Positions 1 through 11,274 of a stretch of DNA of 40,934 nucleotides are shown piece by piece. The stretch lies in contig BFEA01000761.1 of the NCBI GenBank assembly GCA_003427395.1, positions 360,917-401,850 on the forward strand, given 5' to 3'. Each line of letters begins with the position of its first letter. The first letter of the stretch is position 1. Position numbers and translations under genes: made by a program. The notes below the pieces were generated by a model. That model saw only the letters and a list, made by a program, of their open reading frames with translations. It had not been told where the DNA came from and ran no database searches. The DNA comes from Chara braunii. Lineage: Eukaryota > Streptophyta > Charophyceae > Charales > Characeae.

Positions 1-354
1 GAAAAAAAAATGAAATGAAAAAAAAAAGACAAAGTTTGTCTGCGGGTCTTGTTTTCTTTTTTAGTAAAGACGGTATATTTTATTATTTTCTGAATGTCTC
101 TTCATTTTCAAGATGAAAAATAAAAATAGAGAAAGAAGCCACATACAACCCCTTTTAACACCTGTGGAGGGAGTCTAAAGACCCTAACCCCCCCATTTGG
201 CTCCTTTTTCCTCACATCCCCTGCCCCCTCCCCGCCCTCCCCCGCCTCTCCCAACCAGCTTGATTTTCCCAGTTTTCAAGAAAAAAAAAGGCGATTTCTG
301 GCAGCCGAGGCAGGTGGACCTACCATCTGCACCCCCGAATAGAATGCATGGTGA

Positions 355-665
355 ATACACCTGTATCTGGACTGAAAGTTGCCCCAAATACAGACACAAT
401 GACCGGGCTTTCTTTCTAGTCCGGTGAACATGCGGGTAAACTCATTTGGTCCCCATTTCTTCTTGACAAGCTTATTCACAGAGTGCAATTGAAAAATATC
501 GAAATCGAAATTCCCATGCACCTTTTGGCCCATCCAGATTGGCCAAACAGGCCCCCCCNCCCCCGCCCCAACGGTCTTCACCCGAAGAGATCGTTCAGTA
601 ATTATGCCTGCCTTTGGGCCACATTCAGTCTAGGTACAGCGATACTGAGTGTGCGTTCTTTTTGG
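355..665. repeat. Two MITE family A fragments
   Basis: One fragment at 355-425 contains CTGTATCTGGACTGAAAGTT. The other, at 600-665, contains CATTCAGTCTAGGTACAGCG and GTGTGCGTTCTTTTTGGG. Both correspond to the divergent family A interior, in opposite orientations. A single N at 559 lies between them. Confidence 0.4.
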
Positions 666-931
666 GTGAGACAAGGTTGGCACGCTGGCACGTTTGCAGC
701 GGACATATGTGCAAGTTGCAAGTATGGTTCGGACTGAGCCCCCAGCACGTGCAGTTGGTCCGATCGCTAACAACAAGCCATAACCGAATTGCACACGTTT
801 AGTTCTTGTGGAAGCAAAGTGATTGTGTCATAACTACTACAGGTAATTAATAATAACTAACAGTTAATCCTCTGCAGAGCAGAGAAATCAATGCTGGCTG
901 TCTTCCTTCTCAGTTTCTGGCATTCACTCTG

Positions 932-1005
932 TATATGGGACGATGCTGGACCCGTTTTCCGGCAGGTGATGCTCCCCACCAATAGATGGAGCCCCTCCCC
1001 GGGTG
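932..1005 (+). repeat. Hairpin repeat copy
   Basis: The copy reads GCTGGACCCGTTTTCCGGCA, then GATGCTCCCCACCAATAGAT. The stem keeps one G-T pair where the other copies have A-T. Confidence 0.55.
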
Positions 1006-1145
1006 CTAGTGGTGTCTGCTTCATCAGCGCCACTAGCACTGCAGGGGGCGTGTGTTAGAAAAATAAAAATAAAAATTCCGAGTATCAATGATGTTCTTCC
1101 AATCTCTACAGACACTGTTGCAAAGGAAGAACATTGTCAGCCGGC

Positions 1146-1148
<3 letters not shown>

Positions 1149-1204
<56 letters not shown>
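1149..1204 (+). repeat. (GA)n microsatellite
   Basis: A pure AG run of about 56 bp. Confidence 0.9.
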
Positions 1205-1207
<3 letters not shown>

Positions 1208-1376
1208 CTGAAGGTATATGTCCTCGCCATCTGCGCGCGTTACAATGCGAACCGTGGACTCCGGGTCCATTTTCACTGATCCCTTCAAACAGATCAGAAA
1301 AAAAAAAGAAAGGAAAAAGATAACACACAGAAAACGAACAGCCAGAAAAGTCGCAGATTAGCTTGTGGCTAGAAAA

Positions 1377-1401
1377 AAACCCTAAACCCTAAACCCTAAA
1401 A
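1377..1401. repeat. Interstitial telomere-like repeat, AAACCCT orientation
   Basis: Three tandem AAACCCT units are followed by AAAA. This is the Arabidopsis-type telomere repeat, far too short for a telomere. Confidence 0.7.
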
Positions 1402-1609
1402 GGAAAAAGATCCATCCAAGGCAAGTGCTTGTGAAAAAATTGTGAATGGAAGTCGCAAGTACTAAAATTATTAATTATAATAGTACAACTACATCCCCTG
1501 TGCGACATCTATATTGCAGTTAGATTTTTCAGATAGAGCTCTGTCGGAATCGGCGCTGATTTTATTTTTCGTTCATTTTTTCGAAAAGATCACTTTCCGG
1601 GTCGGGCTC

Positions 1610-2110
1610 GAACGAGAGATTCAAGCAAAGTCAGAACTGACTGGAAACAGACTGCGAACACGCTCGGAACAGCTGAAAAGAGAATCAGACGATCTCAAAT
1701 TGAAAAGAGAACCAGACAAACTCAAATGGACCTGACCTGCAGACAGAACAGACTCAAAGGAGACCCAAACGGTCTCAAAAAAGACCCAAACAGTCTCACT
1801 CAGATGCAGAACAAGCTCAAAGAGACTCAAACAGTTACATGAGATAATCTGCAGACCCGAAGCTGACTCACAATCGAATAAGACCGAGTCATACAGATCC
1901 ACAGGCTCAAAAGACACGGACTGGGACAGAACAAAAGCTGACTCGCACTAAAATTAGACTTAGTGAAAACAGGATCCAGAGGGTCTCTCGAACGAGATGT
2001 GTAACTTCCGGGGCCGCAGCCTTGCAGAAAGTGAAATTGTCCCCGCCTTCCGGGGCCGCAGCTACTGGTGGTTCAAAACAGACTGAAAAAACAACTCAAA
2101 ACAGACTCAA
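1610..2110. repeat. Degenerate GACTCAAA-rich repeat region
   Basis: Short units such as AGACCCAAACGGTCTCA and AGACTCAAA recur irregularly from 1610 to 1930 and again at 2075-2110. CTTCCGGGGCCGCAGC occurs twice (2007 and 2047). No convincing coding sequence is seen. Confidence 0.45.
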
Positions 2111-2194
2111 AGAAGAACTAGACAGACTGAAATGGACGTATGGAGTCGAGCAGACAGACTGACTGCTGTGCTTTGACTTGCTAGGCAATATGCA

Positions 2195-2440
2195 ATTCTT
2201 TGACCACACATCCAAAAAAAGAAAAAAAGAGAAAAAAAAAAGACTCTGCTTCTTACTGTAGAATGGACCGCAGGCATGTCCTCCTGGCCAAACAGCCTAC
2301 AGGAGTTAACAGGAGACACTTGCCTTTTGCTGACTTCTGTACGTTAACTTGAAAGTCAATATGCACTTCTTTGACCACACATCCAAAAAAAAAAAAAGAA
2401 AAAAAAAAAGAGGCTCTGCTTGTTCTCGTAGAATGGACCA
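2195..2440. repeat. Direct repeat, about 70 bp, 170 bp apart
   Basis: TTTGACCACACATCC plus an A-rich run plus CTCTGCTT...GTAGAATGGACC occurs at about 2198-2268 and 2370-2440. It lies in intron 3, just downstream of exon 3. Confidence 0.5.
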
Positions 2441-2538
2441 CCGTCAAAAAAAAAAAAGAAGGGAAAAACAAGTGTAAAAGGAAGAAAGAAAAAAGAAAAA
2501 GAGAATGGGTAGTGGAGTTGGGCATGACTCTCACTGAC

Positions 2539-2625
2539 CTTGAAATGTCGCAGGTTGTCAGAACTGTAGCAGCAGAGCAATGGACCTTGCAGTACGAAGA
2601 AGCGCCTTTCCCAGCCTCTGGACCC
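2539..2625 (-). CDS. PH-domain protein, exon 3 (PH strands 2-3)
   Basis: This short 29-codon exon is bounded by acceptor ccggcag|GGG and donor AAG|gtcagtga, again phase 0. A branch-like CTAAC/TTAAC motif lies about 45 nt upstream. It encodes GSRGWERRFFVLQG followed by PLLCCYSSDNLRHFK. Joined to the end of exon 2, it gives a convincing PH N-terminus: K-x-G-W-L ... W-x-R-R-F-F-V-L ... L-x-x-Y. The remaining PH strands and helix, and any later domain, must lie beyond the left edge of the window. The junctions and the continuous PH motif across a 9-kb intron are the best evidence that these exons belong to one gene. Confidence 0.8.
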
Positions 2626-3060
2626 CTGCCGGAGACTTCCCAGATTCATTGAAACGCAGGCACGAAGTTAAGTTAGAGAAGTAAGAGAAGGGGCAAGACG
2701 AGTGCATCTGCGCCCCCAAAAGGTGACACGATGTACTCGGTACTATTTATAGCAAACCAATGAACATGTCCATTTTCTGCGGGAAGATGCACTCACTCCG
2801 TTTTTCGTTTCGTGTGCTGTGTGGCGACGACGCCTCAAGCCTTACATCTTTTGGGATTGAACTTATAACTTCGCATAAACTTAGCAATAGTACGTAACAA
2901 GGAGCTGAAGATAAAAAAGGAAGAAACAATGCACACTGGAAGCAGTATAAAACAGTCTTTCGTTTCGGTCTTGGGATGAGAATCATGGGATAGAGAGGGA
3001 AAAACAAAATACCATTTTATACTTCTACCTTAAGAAAGGAAGAAGAAGAGGAAGGAGTTC

Positions 3061-3081
3061 AAGAAGAAGAAGAAGAAGAAG

Positions 3082-3111
<30 letters not shown>
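3061..3111 (+). repeat. (AAG)n microsatellite
   Basis: Seventeen AAG units lie upstream of the U6-like copies. Confidence 0.9.
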
Positions 3112-3112
<1 letters not shown>

Positions 3113-3163
3113 CTTAAAAAATTAAGTCCTTGTGGGCATTCATTGACATTGGAGTGATAGGCA

Positions 3164-3267
3164 TTCGGGACATCCGTTGAAATTGGAACAGTATGGAGAA
3201 AGAATATTTTAGCATGGCCCCTACGCAAGGACAACATGCATAAATGATAAATCGAGAAATGGTCCAC
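3164..3267 (+). ncRNA. U6 snRNA-like pseudogene copy 1
   Basis: Recognisable blocks are TTCGGGACATCCG, AAATTGGAACAGTATGGAG, TTAGCATGGCCCCTACGCAA and AAATCGAGAAATGGTCC. It differs from U6 by an insertion after GAGAA (AGAATATTTT) and a short duplication in the 3' part (TAAATGATAAATCG). It lacks a T-run terminator, so it is a pseudogene. Confidence 0.65.
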
Positions 3268-3303
3268 ACATTAAATAAAATAAAAAATTTTGGGAAGATA
3301 TCA

Positions 3304-3364
3304 AGAAGATTAGCGTGACCCTTGTGCAAAGATGACACGCATAAGTCGAGGGATGGTCAAGATT
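3304..3364 (+). ncRNA. U6 snRNA-like pseudogene copy 2 (5' truncated)
   Basis: AGAAGATTAGCGTGACCCTT, GTGCAAAGATGACACGCATA and AGTCGAGGGATGGTCAAGAT align base for base with the 3' two thirds of U6, with mostly transition differences. It lies 37 bp after copy 1 in the same orientation. Confidence 0.6.
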
Positions 3365-3367
3365 ATT

Positions 3368-3515
3368 CAAACAAACAAACAAACAAACAAACAAACAAAC
3401 AAACAAACAGACAGACAAACAAACAAACAAACAAACAAACAAACAGACAGACAGACAAACAAACAAACAAACAAACAAACAGACAGACAGACAGACAAAC
3501 AAACAAACAAACAAA
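3368..3515 (+). repeat. (AAAC)n/(AGAC)n microsatellite
   Basis: Alternating blocks of AAAC and AGAC tetramers start immediately after the second U6-like copy. All six frames stay open here, giving spurious ORFs. Confidence 0.9.
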
Positions 3516-4315
3516 GAAGATGAAGAGAGCATAGGGCAGGAGGGATATGGCGTAAGAACATGAAACCTAGTGTGGGTTTTTGATAGCCAAATGTGGGTTA
3601 GCAGGTTTGCCTTGAGTCTCTTATATGCTATTGACTGTTCTCCCTTTCCCATGGATTTTTCTGTTCATGTCAACTCTCCACCTCACTACAACCAGTGCAA
3701 CAACATCCAGATCTGGCCTCTCATTCTGAAATCGTGCATGCTTGACTTTTTTTTTCCATTTTTTAATACCTGTGCGCAAATTTCTGGCAGTGGTTCATGA
3801 CCAGCAGTTGCTAGCAATTAAACAGAACTTATGCATTAGTGACACAGTGAAGCAGAAACCCTGTGCAATTTTCTGGCATAAGGTTTCAAAGTTCAAAATT
3901 TTCAAGATGTTGATCGGGCTTCAGTGTCCAGCAGACGCTACATCGTGTGTGGAATGCAATCTTGAAGTTGGATGCGATTGGTGATTCAGATTTGGAGTGA
4001 CGCACAAACACACAGCTTCCAAAACAGATCAGTGTCGCACACACACAAACACACTGTGTCGCACATGGATAATTGGGTATGGAAGTTTTTTTTTTTTTTT
4101 TTGAATGGTTAAACTGTCAGTGCCTTCGCCCAGGCACAGTTGAGAACTGAAGTCTGAAGTTGGGGAAAAAAACAAAAAAAAGTACCAACATTGCGATAAT
4201 CTGGTTTCTTCATAGGAACAGCTGTAAAGGGGACCAAAAAAATGGCTGGTGGTGCCAGCGAATTTTTTTTTTTATAGAAAAAAAGTAAAAAAAAAGTGTC
4301 CTACTGGTCGTTCTG

Positions 4316-4354
<39 letters not shown>

Positions 4355-4586
4355 GTGCAGTGTATGGTTTAAGGGTGCAAAGGGATGATGTCGTGGGAAG
4401 TAGTGCAAGTAGGGTCTTCTCCCAAGCACAATGCTTCCTCACGATGAGCCTATCTGTCCAGAAAGTTTGCTTGTATGCATTCACAATGAGGATGGTACTG
4501 TGTTTGGGGGAAAGGTGGTATCATACTAATAAATTAATACTCTAAATTCGTTCTTTGCAATTAATTTCAGTTTTGTTCCTTTTTTT

Positions 4587-4744
4587 AAACCACCAGTACT
4601 TGCCCCAACTATCATCTGCGGGAAAGAAATAGAATAGAACGTTTCTAGTCGAATGAATTTGGACGTTCCTGTACTGCCCTGTACGTTTCCTAAATCATGG
4701 CTTGTTAACGGCCATGCCTTCGGTAAGTAGTGGTGGTTTTAAAC
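4587..4744. mobile_element. MITE-like element with TTTAAACCACCA ends
   Basis: The left end TTTAAACCACCAGTACTTGC and the inverted right end TTTAAAACCACCACTACTTA enclose about 120 bp. The same end sequence forms the palindrome cluster at 13.85-14.47 kb, so it belongs to that family. A TTAA or TTTAAA target is possible. Confidence 0.45.
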
Positions 4745-4932
4745 TTGAAGTGTCAACTGTGGTTAACTCTATGAAACACATTTGTCTTTAATTCATGCTT
4801 TATTGAGGTGAACTTGTTCTGAGAAGCAGTTGACAGCGCCCTAAATTTTCAAGTCCCACACCTTTTAATGTTTTTTCACGGTTATCATCACAGACGTCCC
4901 ACACCTTTCAAATCTTAACCGCTTGCTTGTGG

Positions 4933-4978
4933 TTTAGGGTTTAGGGTTTAGTGTTGCTTGTGTTTTAGGGTTTAGGGT
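4933..4978. repeat. Interstitial telomere-like repeat, TTTAGGG orientation
   Basis: Two TTTAGGG units and one TTTAGTG are followed, after a short spacer, by two more TTTAGGG. The orientation is opposite to the motif at 1377. Confidence 0.7.
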
Positions 4979-5745
4979 TGACTCGTCGGAACCGATAAGC
5001 GTTTATGCAAGTCTACCTCAAACTTGTGAAGGCTTGGGGACGCTGTGAAGGAAAGAGAGGGGGGGGGGGGTGAACGCTTTGACGAGAGGAAACATGAAAT
5101 TAGATCGCACACTGAAGTTGGAAGGGCAAACTTGGACAGGTGGGAAGCACTTCCTTTTTCATGCGGTTCGAGCTAAACAGCCAGGCCTTGGTTGAATTGA
5201 TAGCCTATGGAAATTGGTTGCGAGATGGAATAACGTAAAAAGTAGGGAAAAAATAATAGAAAAAGTATTTTACCTAGAGAAGAGTTCATGCCCAATGAAT
5301 TATTGGAACCATATTGATGTAAAGCAGCACTATGAAAGGAATACTCAAGTCTACAACCTTTTTCCAGATATATGCGGTTGTTTTATTTGGCATCAGATCA
5401 AACGCAAAACGTCTGCTGAGCACAGTGCCCAAAAGTGTCAACACAGTCGCCGCAACAAAACAAAGCAAAAGGAGCAGCTTATTTTATTTATGCATGCGCT
5501 CATATCCACACGCCTCCCCCCAGATGCGGGGGTGTAGCTTTTAGTGTTGTGGGTTTTGTTTTTTATTTAGTCAAAAAACTTTAGCTGAAAGTTCAAGAAG
5601 ATTTCAAGGCTACTTTTTGAAGCAAGAAGCGAATCTGTAAATATACTGCTATGAACTCCTCCGTGGTAATCCTCAGGCTTCAAAAAGTAATATGACTCCG
5701 GGAGCGACACTCACGATCAACTGGATCTCAAAATTAAGTCAGCAA

Positions 5746-5747
<2 letters not shown>

Positions 5748-5786
<39 letters not shown>

Positions 5787-5787
5787 T
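5748..5787 (+). repeat. (TTA)n microsatellite
   Basis: About 13 ATT units in intron 2. Confidence 0.85.
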
Positions 5788-6167
5788 TTAAATTCCAATT
5801 CAAATACAAAATTGAGTCAGCAATTACGACTTCAAGCTGGTGAATTTGAGTGTTAGTAGGTTGGTCTAGAATTCAAAATTATAAGAAAGAGTACACGATG
5901 ATAGTCTTTTTAGTTCTGGAAGCTTTCATGATTTTGCTGTGTTTTGCATATGCGACCATTAGTGCATAATGTGGGATGGTTGGTTGGGTTTACTGAGGGT
6001 TTTGATGACAAGTCTACTGCTGACTGCTAATCAATAATCCTTTAACCACTGCTAATCTGTTTTATTAAAAACTTATTAATCTAAGCATAAGCAGAAGGGG
6101 AAGTTGCATGGGTGGTGGCACCAGCCAAAACAAAAGGCCTGTGCAGGTTGGTTTTCTTTTGGCGCGC

Positions 6168-6230
6168 AGGGCATGTTCAGGCTTGGCGACAATAGGTGGG
6201 CGAGGTACTCGTGGTTTCAAAGATAGGATT
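6168..6230 (+). repeat. Dispersed repeat ending in GTACTCGTGGTTT
   Basis: GCGCGCAGGGCATGTTCAGG through AGGTACTCGTGGTTTCAAAG matches 8378-8432 (GCGCGCAGGGCATATTCAGG ... AGTACTGGTGGTTTAAT). Both end in the palindrome half-site found at 13.85-14.47 kb, so they are probably the end of one element family. Confidence 0.45.
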
Positions 6231-6521
6231 TTTCCCTTTGAAGATTAATGTTTAAACTTCAGTGGCAGCGAGCATCTTGCGGAAATGATGTCCATTCGGG
6301 GACCGAGGTGGGCCCAAGGTTGGTACTTCAAGTTGCGGTTTATGCCCAACTACCAGAATTATGATAAAATTATGGACATACCCGGGCAAATTATGCGCAT
6401 TACCAATTTGCCTCCCTGGTTTGGGGGCACGAGCGCAATTTCGCCGTCCTGGGTCAAGGCCCTGTGTGGCCCGGAACATGTATAGTTTACTGCATGGGAA
6501 ACATAGGGTGGGTATTACCTT

Positions 6522-6850
6522 AAGTTGGACAGGGTTTGGGGTATATATGCAAGTTGGGCGCCAGGACTGGGTATAAAGCAAATTCCCATCTTTCACATGG
6601 GGTCCAGATACACAATTAAGTTGGACAGGGTTTAGGGTATAGATGCAAGTTGGGTGCTGGGACTGGGTATGAAGCGAATTCTGGTCTTTTAAATTGAAGC
6701 GAATTCTGGTCTTTTAAATTGAAGCGAATTCTGGTCTTTTAAATGGGGTTCACTCAACTTCACTGGTTCAGATACACAACTAAGTTGGACAGGGTTTGGG
6801 GTATAGATGCAAGTTGGGTGCTGGGACTGGGTAGGAAGCAAATTCCTGTC
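6522..6850. repeat. Tandem repeat with a nested 25-bp triplication
   Basis: Units begin AAGTTGGACAGGGTTT at 6522, 6618 and 6782. The second unit is expanded by three copies of GAAGCGAATTCTGGTCTTTT (period 25) at 6671-6744. Confidence 0.65.
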
Positions 6851-6988
6851 CTTTAAACCACCAGTTTTGGAGGCCCGAAATGAAAAACGGGCCACCCATG
6901 AAATTTCCCAGTTGCCCATGATCTTGTTTTGACATTTCAGGTGTGTGTGTCCATGCACATGCACAAGCACAGGTGGACACGCACGTGC

Positions 6989-6989
<1 letters not shown>

Positions 6990-7063
<74 letters not shown>
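6990..7063 (+). repeat. (CT)n(CA)n microsatellite
   Basis: CT repeat to about 7022, then CA repeat to 7063. Confidence 0.9.
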
Positions 7064-7065
<2 letters not shown>

Positions 7066-7867
7066 GTTGGCTCTCTGTCTGGCCCCCCAACTCCCGCAGC
7101 ACCAGGCATTCCGATATTTGAAGTGAATCTTTCAGTTAAAACTGGAACCATTCACTCCCTTTTTTTTTGGTTTCATGGTCGTTGTCGTTCATCCACCTGA
7201 ATACAACACACAAAGTAGTTACAGCTGCATTTGAGGCAACTTTGAGACGACATACAGCGATAATGGCCAGGTGTATCGCGGTATCACATATACATCGCTC
7301 AGCCGTCTCTACTGTATCAGCCCCGAAGCGGAGGTGTCTCGCTTCTTCTCCCAGCACGACACCACTTTTCGTGTGGTTGAACCGCGGGAAAAAAAAACAG
7401 CTACGTCCGGGCCTCTCTTTTTTCCGATGGCACTTTTTTCTGATGCATGATTTTTTCCCTCCCCTGTTGCAGACAAGGGCCTCTCAAGCTCTACCAGCTT
7501 TTTTCTGCCTACTGGTGGTTCAGCAGAGTCCCAGGGTAGGCTGGGCTTTTCCCTGGCACTGTGTTAAACCACCAGAACTTGGAGCATACATCGCCCGCGG
7601 GGCGTACCCGTTAACGCGCCGCACTTTGTGGGGTTCGGGGGAGGTTTGGCATGGCAATGGGGGAGGAAGCTGGTGGCCCCACGGAAACCTCCTCCCACAA
7701 GGACTGCAAGATGTCCTCGGGGTGTGCGATGTGGAAAAGCGCGGACACTAGTAGCAAGGAGGGGAAAAAGAAAAAAGAAAACGGACGAGGAAAAATGAAA
7801 ACAGATCGTTGCTTTTTTTTCTTTTTGTTTTTCTCTTTTTTTTTTGTTTTTGGGAAGAATGTATTTT

Positions 7868-8250
7868 GCTTCACTTCTGCACCGCAGAGAATGAATCTGA
7901 GGGCAATCACGCTCAGAGAGACTGGTTTCCCATTTCCCCCTTTTTTTTTTCTTTTTTTTTTTGTTTGGGAAGAATGTCGTTGGCTGTTTGTGCACTCGCT
8001 CCCCGTGAGAGACAGGGAGCATTCATTGCCTGAGGTCCCTGAGAGAGTGCAACGTTACAACTTCGAATAATGTATCTGGCTTTACTTCTGCACCGCGTCA
8101 TATGAATCTGAGGGCAATCACGTTCAGATGCTGGTTACCCATTTCCCCCTTTTTTTTGTTGTTTTTTTTTGGGGGGGGGGGAAGAAGCTCGCTGGCTGTT
8201 TGTGCACTCGCTCCCCGTGAGAGACGGGGAGCATTCATTGCCTGAGTAGA
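7868..8250. repeat. Direct repeat of about 170 bp, two copies
   Basis: The blocks ACTTCTGCACCGC, AATCTGAGGGCAATCACG, CTGGCTGTTTGTGCACTCGC and GGAGCATTCATTGCCTGAG occur in order at 7868-8035 and 8080-8250. T-rich runs in the middle vary between the copies. Confidence 0.6.
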
Positions 8251-8377
8251 AACAGAAAACGACGGCCTGTTTACATTCCATCTTCTGGCAGCAGGTCCAG
8301 CATAAGGGGTGGTCCCTGCTTGAAGCAACAAATGTCCCATGTTTTTTTCCCACCACCTGCAATCTCAGCAAAAATCG

Positions 8378-8432
8378 GCGCGCAGGGCATATTCAGGCTC
8401 GGCTTCAATAGCTGGGCCAAGTACTGGTGGTT
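8378..8432 (+). repeat. Dispersed repeat ending in GTACTGGTGGTTTAA
   Basis: This is the second copy of the repeat at 6168, with about 80 percent identity by eye. The 154-codon open frame over this region is composed of such repeats and is not a gene. Confidence 0.45.
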
Positions 8433-9603
8433 TAATGGGGCCATTCCCTGGGATAGCTGGGAAGGGTACCCTTTCGGCTTAAAAGACCAGTACCCTTTTA
8501 AACCCCAGTACACGGCCCGAGGCAAATGGAGAACCTGTTTTGAGCCTTTCCGGAAATTTAGGAGGCCGAACGCCATAGATAAAATGAATCGGCGGTGGGT
8601 GGCCTCCGAAAGGGGCCCGTGGCCTATAGCTGACATGTCGGCTAGGCCCGGACTGTTGCTTTGTCCAGGCGTAGAACACATGGGGTTGTCTGCGGCTTCC
8701 AACAGGTGCAGCTCCCCAGCAATAGATGGAGAGACCTCCACAGGCTCTACTAGGGAGGGCTGCTCGTACAACCCTAAAGCCTAATTGAAGCATCTTTGTA
8801 AAGCAACATCAAGGATCATAGTTAGTACTGAGCATGAACGCGGCGTACGGTTGGCCATCTTTGCAATTTCTGAGAATGAATCTGGGCCAAACAATGATCC
8901 ACATTCGTAGTTTCTGAGCATGAACCCAGTTCAAAAGTGGGCCCAGTCTAGTGGACTGACCATGGTGCTGACTTAGCATGAACCCCTAGCTGAGAAGTTG
9001 GTCACAGTCTCTGCCGGATATCAGGAAAGACATGCTGCAATAGCAAACATCCGACTGCTCTCGATTGTGTCGAATATGTTTCAACATCGACGGCTGTTAT
9101 CTTGAATGAACTTTCCAGAGGGAAAAAGTCTTAACATTTAACATCGGCCATCCAGATTTCCTCTGGCTGGACGACCAAGATGGCGTCTTGTGAAAAAAAA
9201 AAAGGAATAAAAAAAGAAGGAAAAACAAAAAGTAGTCTTGTGTTTTTTTTCCGGAAGGAGGGACGCTCTGTATGTGCCTGCCGTGCCTGTCGCCTCGCTC
9301 GCTGTGGTCGTGAGTTCAAGCCTGCAGAGGCCTCCCAGAGGCCTCCTCCCATAATGGTGAGGATTTTTGTCACAGCCCCTCGTTTGTTGTCCTCTTCTCC
9401 CTCTCTGCCTACGGTTTACCGGGCAGTTCTATTTGACGATATATATATATATTTATGGTGAGGAATCTTGAGTCTTCAGGGTAATTAGATGAAATAAATG
9501 GAATTAAAAAAGCTGCAGAGGCATTTGACTGATGGCAGAGGCTTTGGAGCGCGAGAGAGCGGTAGGAACGTCTTGTACAAGATCCCGACATCTTTATCTG
9601 AAT

Positions 9604-9675
9604 AGAACACATGGTCATTATCACTCTATGTGGACTGAAAGTTGACCCAATACATACAGCTATAATCAGATTAAG
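9604..9675 (-). repeat. MITE family A fragment
   Basis: GTGGACTGAAAGTTGACCCA and ACAGCTATAATCAGATT match the reverse complement of the interior at 37950-38010. The ends are degraded. Confidence 0.45.
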
Positions 9676-10140
9676 TATGTTCGTTCCAGGTAAAGGAGGT
9701 AGTAGGATCATTCTTTATGTCCTGCCACAGATCAGAAAGACCGAAGCTCTCTGGTCACGACTCACAAGTCAGGGTGCTGGTGCCCCCCAGTCCATCCGCC
9801 CTCTCCCCCCCCCCTGCTTTCCCCCAGTAATGGAATAGTTTCTGCAGTATGGAACTGTGGGCCCAGTTTCGATCGACAGAACATTTTTTTTGTGGAAGTG
9901 GTGAACCGGGGAGCCCTGCAAGGGAGCGAGAAGAGAACAGCCATGGCAGAAGTTGGTTAGGTTGGTACTGTCTCTGAGTCACAATGTCCTCGTATAGGGA
10001 GGGCTAGGAGTTGTTCTAAGATTAGGAGGTCAGAATTGCTGATATAGCATAGTCTCCTTTTTACACTAATTTTCATTATCATTAGCATCATCATCAGTAG
10101 TATCATTATCATCATCATGATCATTCTCATCACCATATGA

Positions 10141-10385
10141 GGGACGCTGAGCCCGGTTCTCAGCAAGTTCGGTTCGGTTACTCCGGGCAGACTGTGAGGA
10201 CCCCGGCCTCAATCTTCTTATTGGTAATATCAGCCTTGGGCACTGGGCCCGTTTAAAAAAAAAAAAAAAAAGAAAGTATGGGACGCTTGACCCGGTTCTC
10301 AGCAATGACTTTGTTGTAGTTAAAAAAAGGGGGGTTGTGTGATATAAGGGAAGCTGGACCCGCTTTCCAGCAGGTGACTCTCCAA
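10141..10385 (+). repeat. Hairpin repeat copies with A-tails
   Basis: Three hairpin units occur here: GCTGAGCCCGGTTCTCAGC at about 10146, a degraded one at 10283 and GCTGGACCCGCTTTCCAGC at 10353. The first is followed by about 100 bp ending CTTGGGCACTGGGCCCGTTT and 16 A, as in a retroposon; a similar CTTGGGCACTGGGCCC plus A-tail occurs at 32287-32338. Confidence 0.5.
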
Positions 10386-10445
10386 ACCATAGCACCGAGC
10401 TGCTTTATTCAACAACAACAACAAAAAAAAAAAGAAAAAAAAAAA

Positions 10446-10770
10446 NNNNNNNNNNNNNNNNNNNNNNNNNNNNNNNNNNNNNNNNNNNNNNNNNNNNNNN
10501 NNNNNNNNNNNNNNNNNNNNNNNNNNNNNNNNNNNNNNNNNNNNNNNNNNNNNNNNNNNNNNNNNNNNNNNNNNNNNNNNNNNNNNNNNNNNNNNNNNNN
10601 NNNNNNNNNNNNNNNNNNNNNNNNNNNNNNNNNNNNNNNNNNNNNNNNNNNNNNNNNNNNNNNNNNNNNNNNNNNNNNNNNNNNNNNNNNNNNNNNNNNN
10701 NNNNNNNNNNNNNNNNNNNNNNNNNNNNNNNNNNNNNNNNNNNNNNNNNNNNNNNNNNNNNNNNNNNNNN
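10446..10770. other. Assembly gap (325 N)
   Basis: A run of N lies between an A-rich tract and a (TG)n(AG)n microsatellite in intron 2. Confidence 0.99.

Positions 10771-10854
<84 letters not shown>
10771..10854 (+). repeat. (TG)n(AG)n microsatellite
   Basis: TG repeat then AG repeat, bordering the assembly gap. Confidence 0.9.
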
Positions 10855-10855
<1 letters not shown>

Positions 10856-11274
10856 ACAGGTAAATCTTTAACCTCGCGGCTGGCCTCACACGACTTCCAT
10901 CAATACGATAAGCAAAATCGAATGGATGGCCTCACGCAACTTCCATAGATAGGATGAGCAAAATAGAATGGATCTTTCCCTAGAACATGGAAATATACAC
11001 TGCCCGCTTTCTGCAGTCGACGGCAAAATGCGAAAAACCACCCACCAGACAAAGTACCATAAAAGCGGTCTGGACCCTCCCTGACTCAAACCCTTGCCTG
11101 TCCTCACATTTTTTGGCATCGCTTCCCCTCGAAACGCAACGGGAGACAGCCTCGACTTCCTGCGGCCAATTTCATGGGACACCTCCTGTGCCGTCCAAAC
11201 GACGTGCGGGCTTTATTTTTGCTGGGCCCAAAGGGACTGTCTTACGGGGACCGCTTTTTCCTTTAGGTATTATA

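Larger units (their letters stand above)
1..2538 (-). other. Intron 3 of the PH-domain gene (partial, runs off the left edge)
   Basis: This region begins with donor gtcagtga at 2538. No continuation of the PH domain is readable in the minus frames before the left edge, so the next exon lies outside. It holds a (GA)n tract, a telomere-like motif, hairpin-repeat and MITE copies, and a degenerate GACTCAAA-rich repeat. Confidence 0.6.

Noticed and set aside
1377-1401. True chromosome end
   Set aside because: There are only three repeat units, with unique sequence on both sides.
3368-3515. CRISPR-like array
   Set aside because: It is a continuous tetranucleotide microsatellite without unique spacers, in a eukaryotic genome.
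3221-3652. 143-codon frame rich in VCLFVCLF
   Set aside because: It is a translation of the (AAAC)n/(AGAC)n microsatellite.
8320-8784. 154-codon plus-strand frame
   Set aside because: It is built from the dispersed GTACTGGTGGTTT repeat and a hairpin-repeat copy, with no protein family resemblance.
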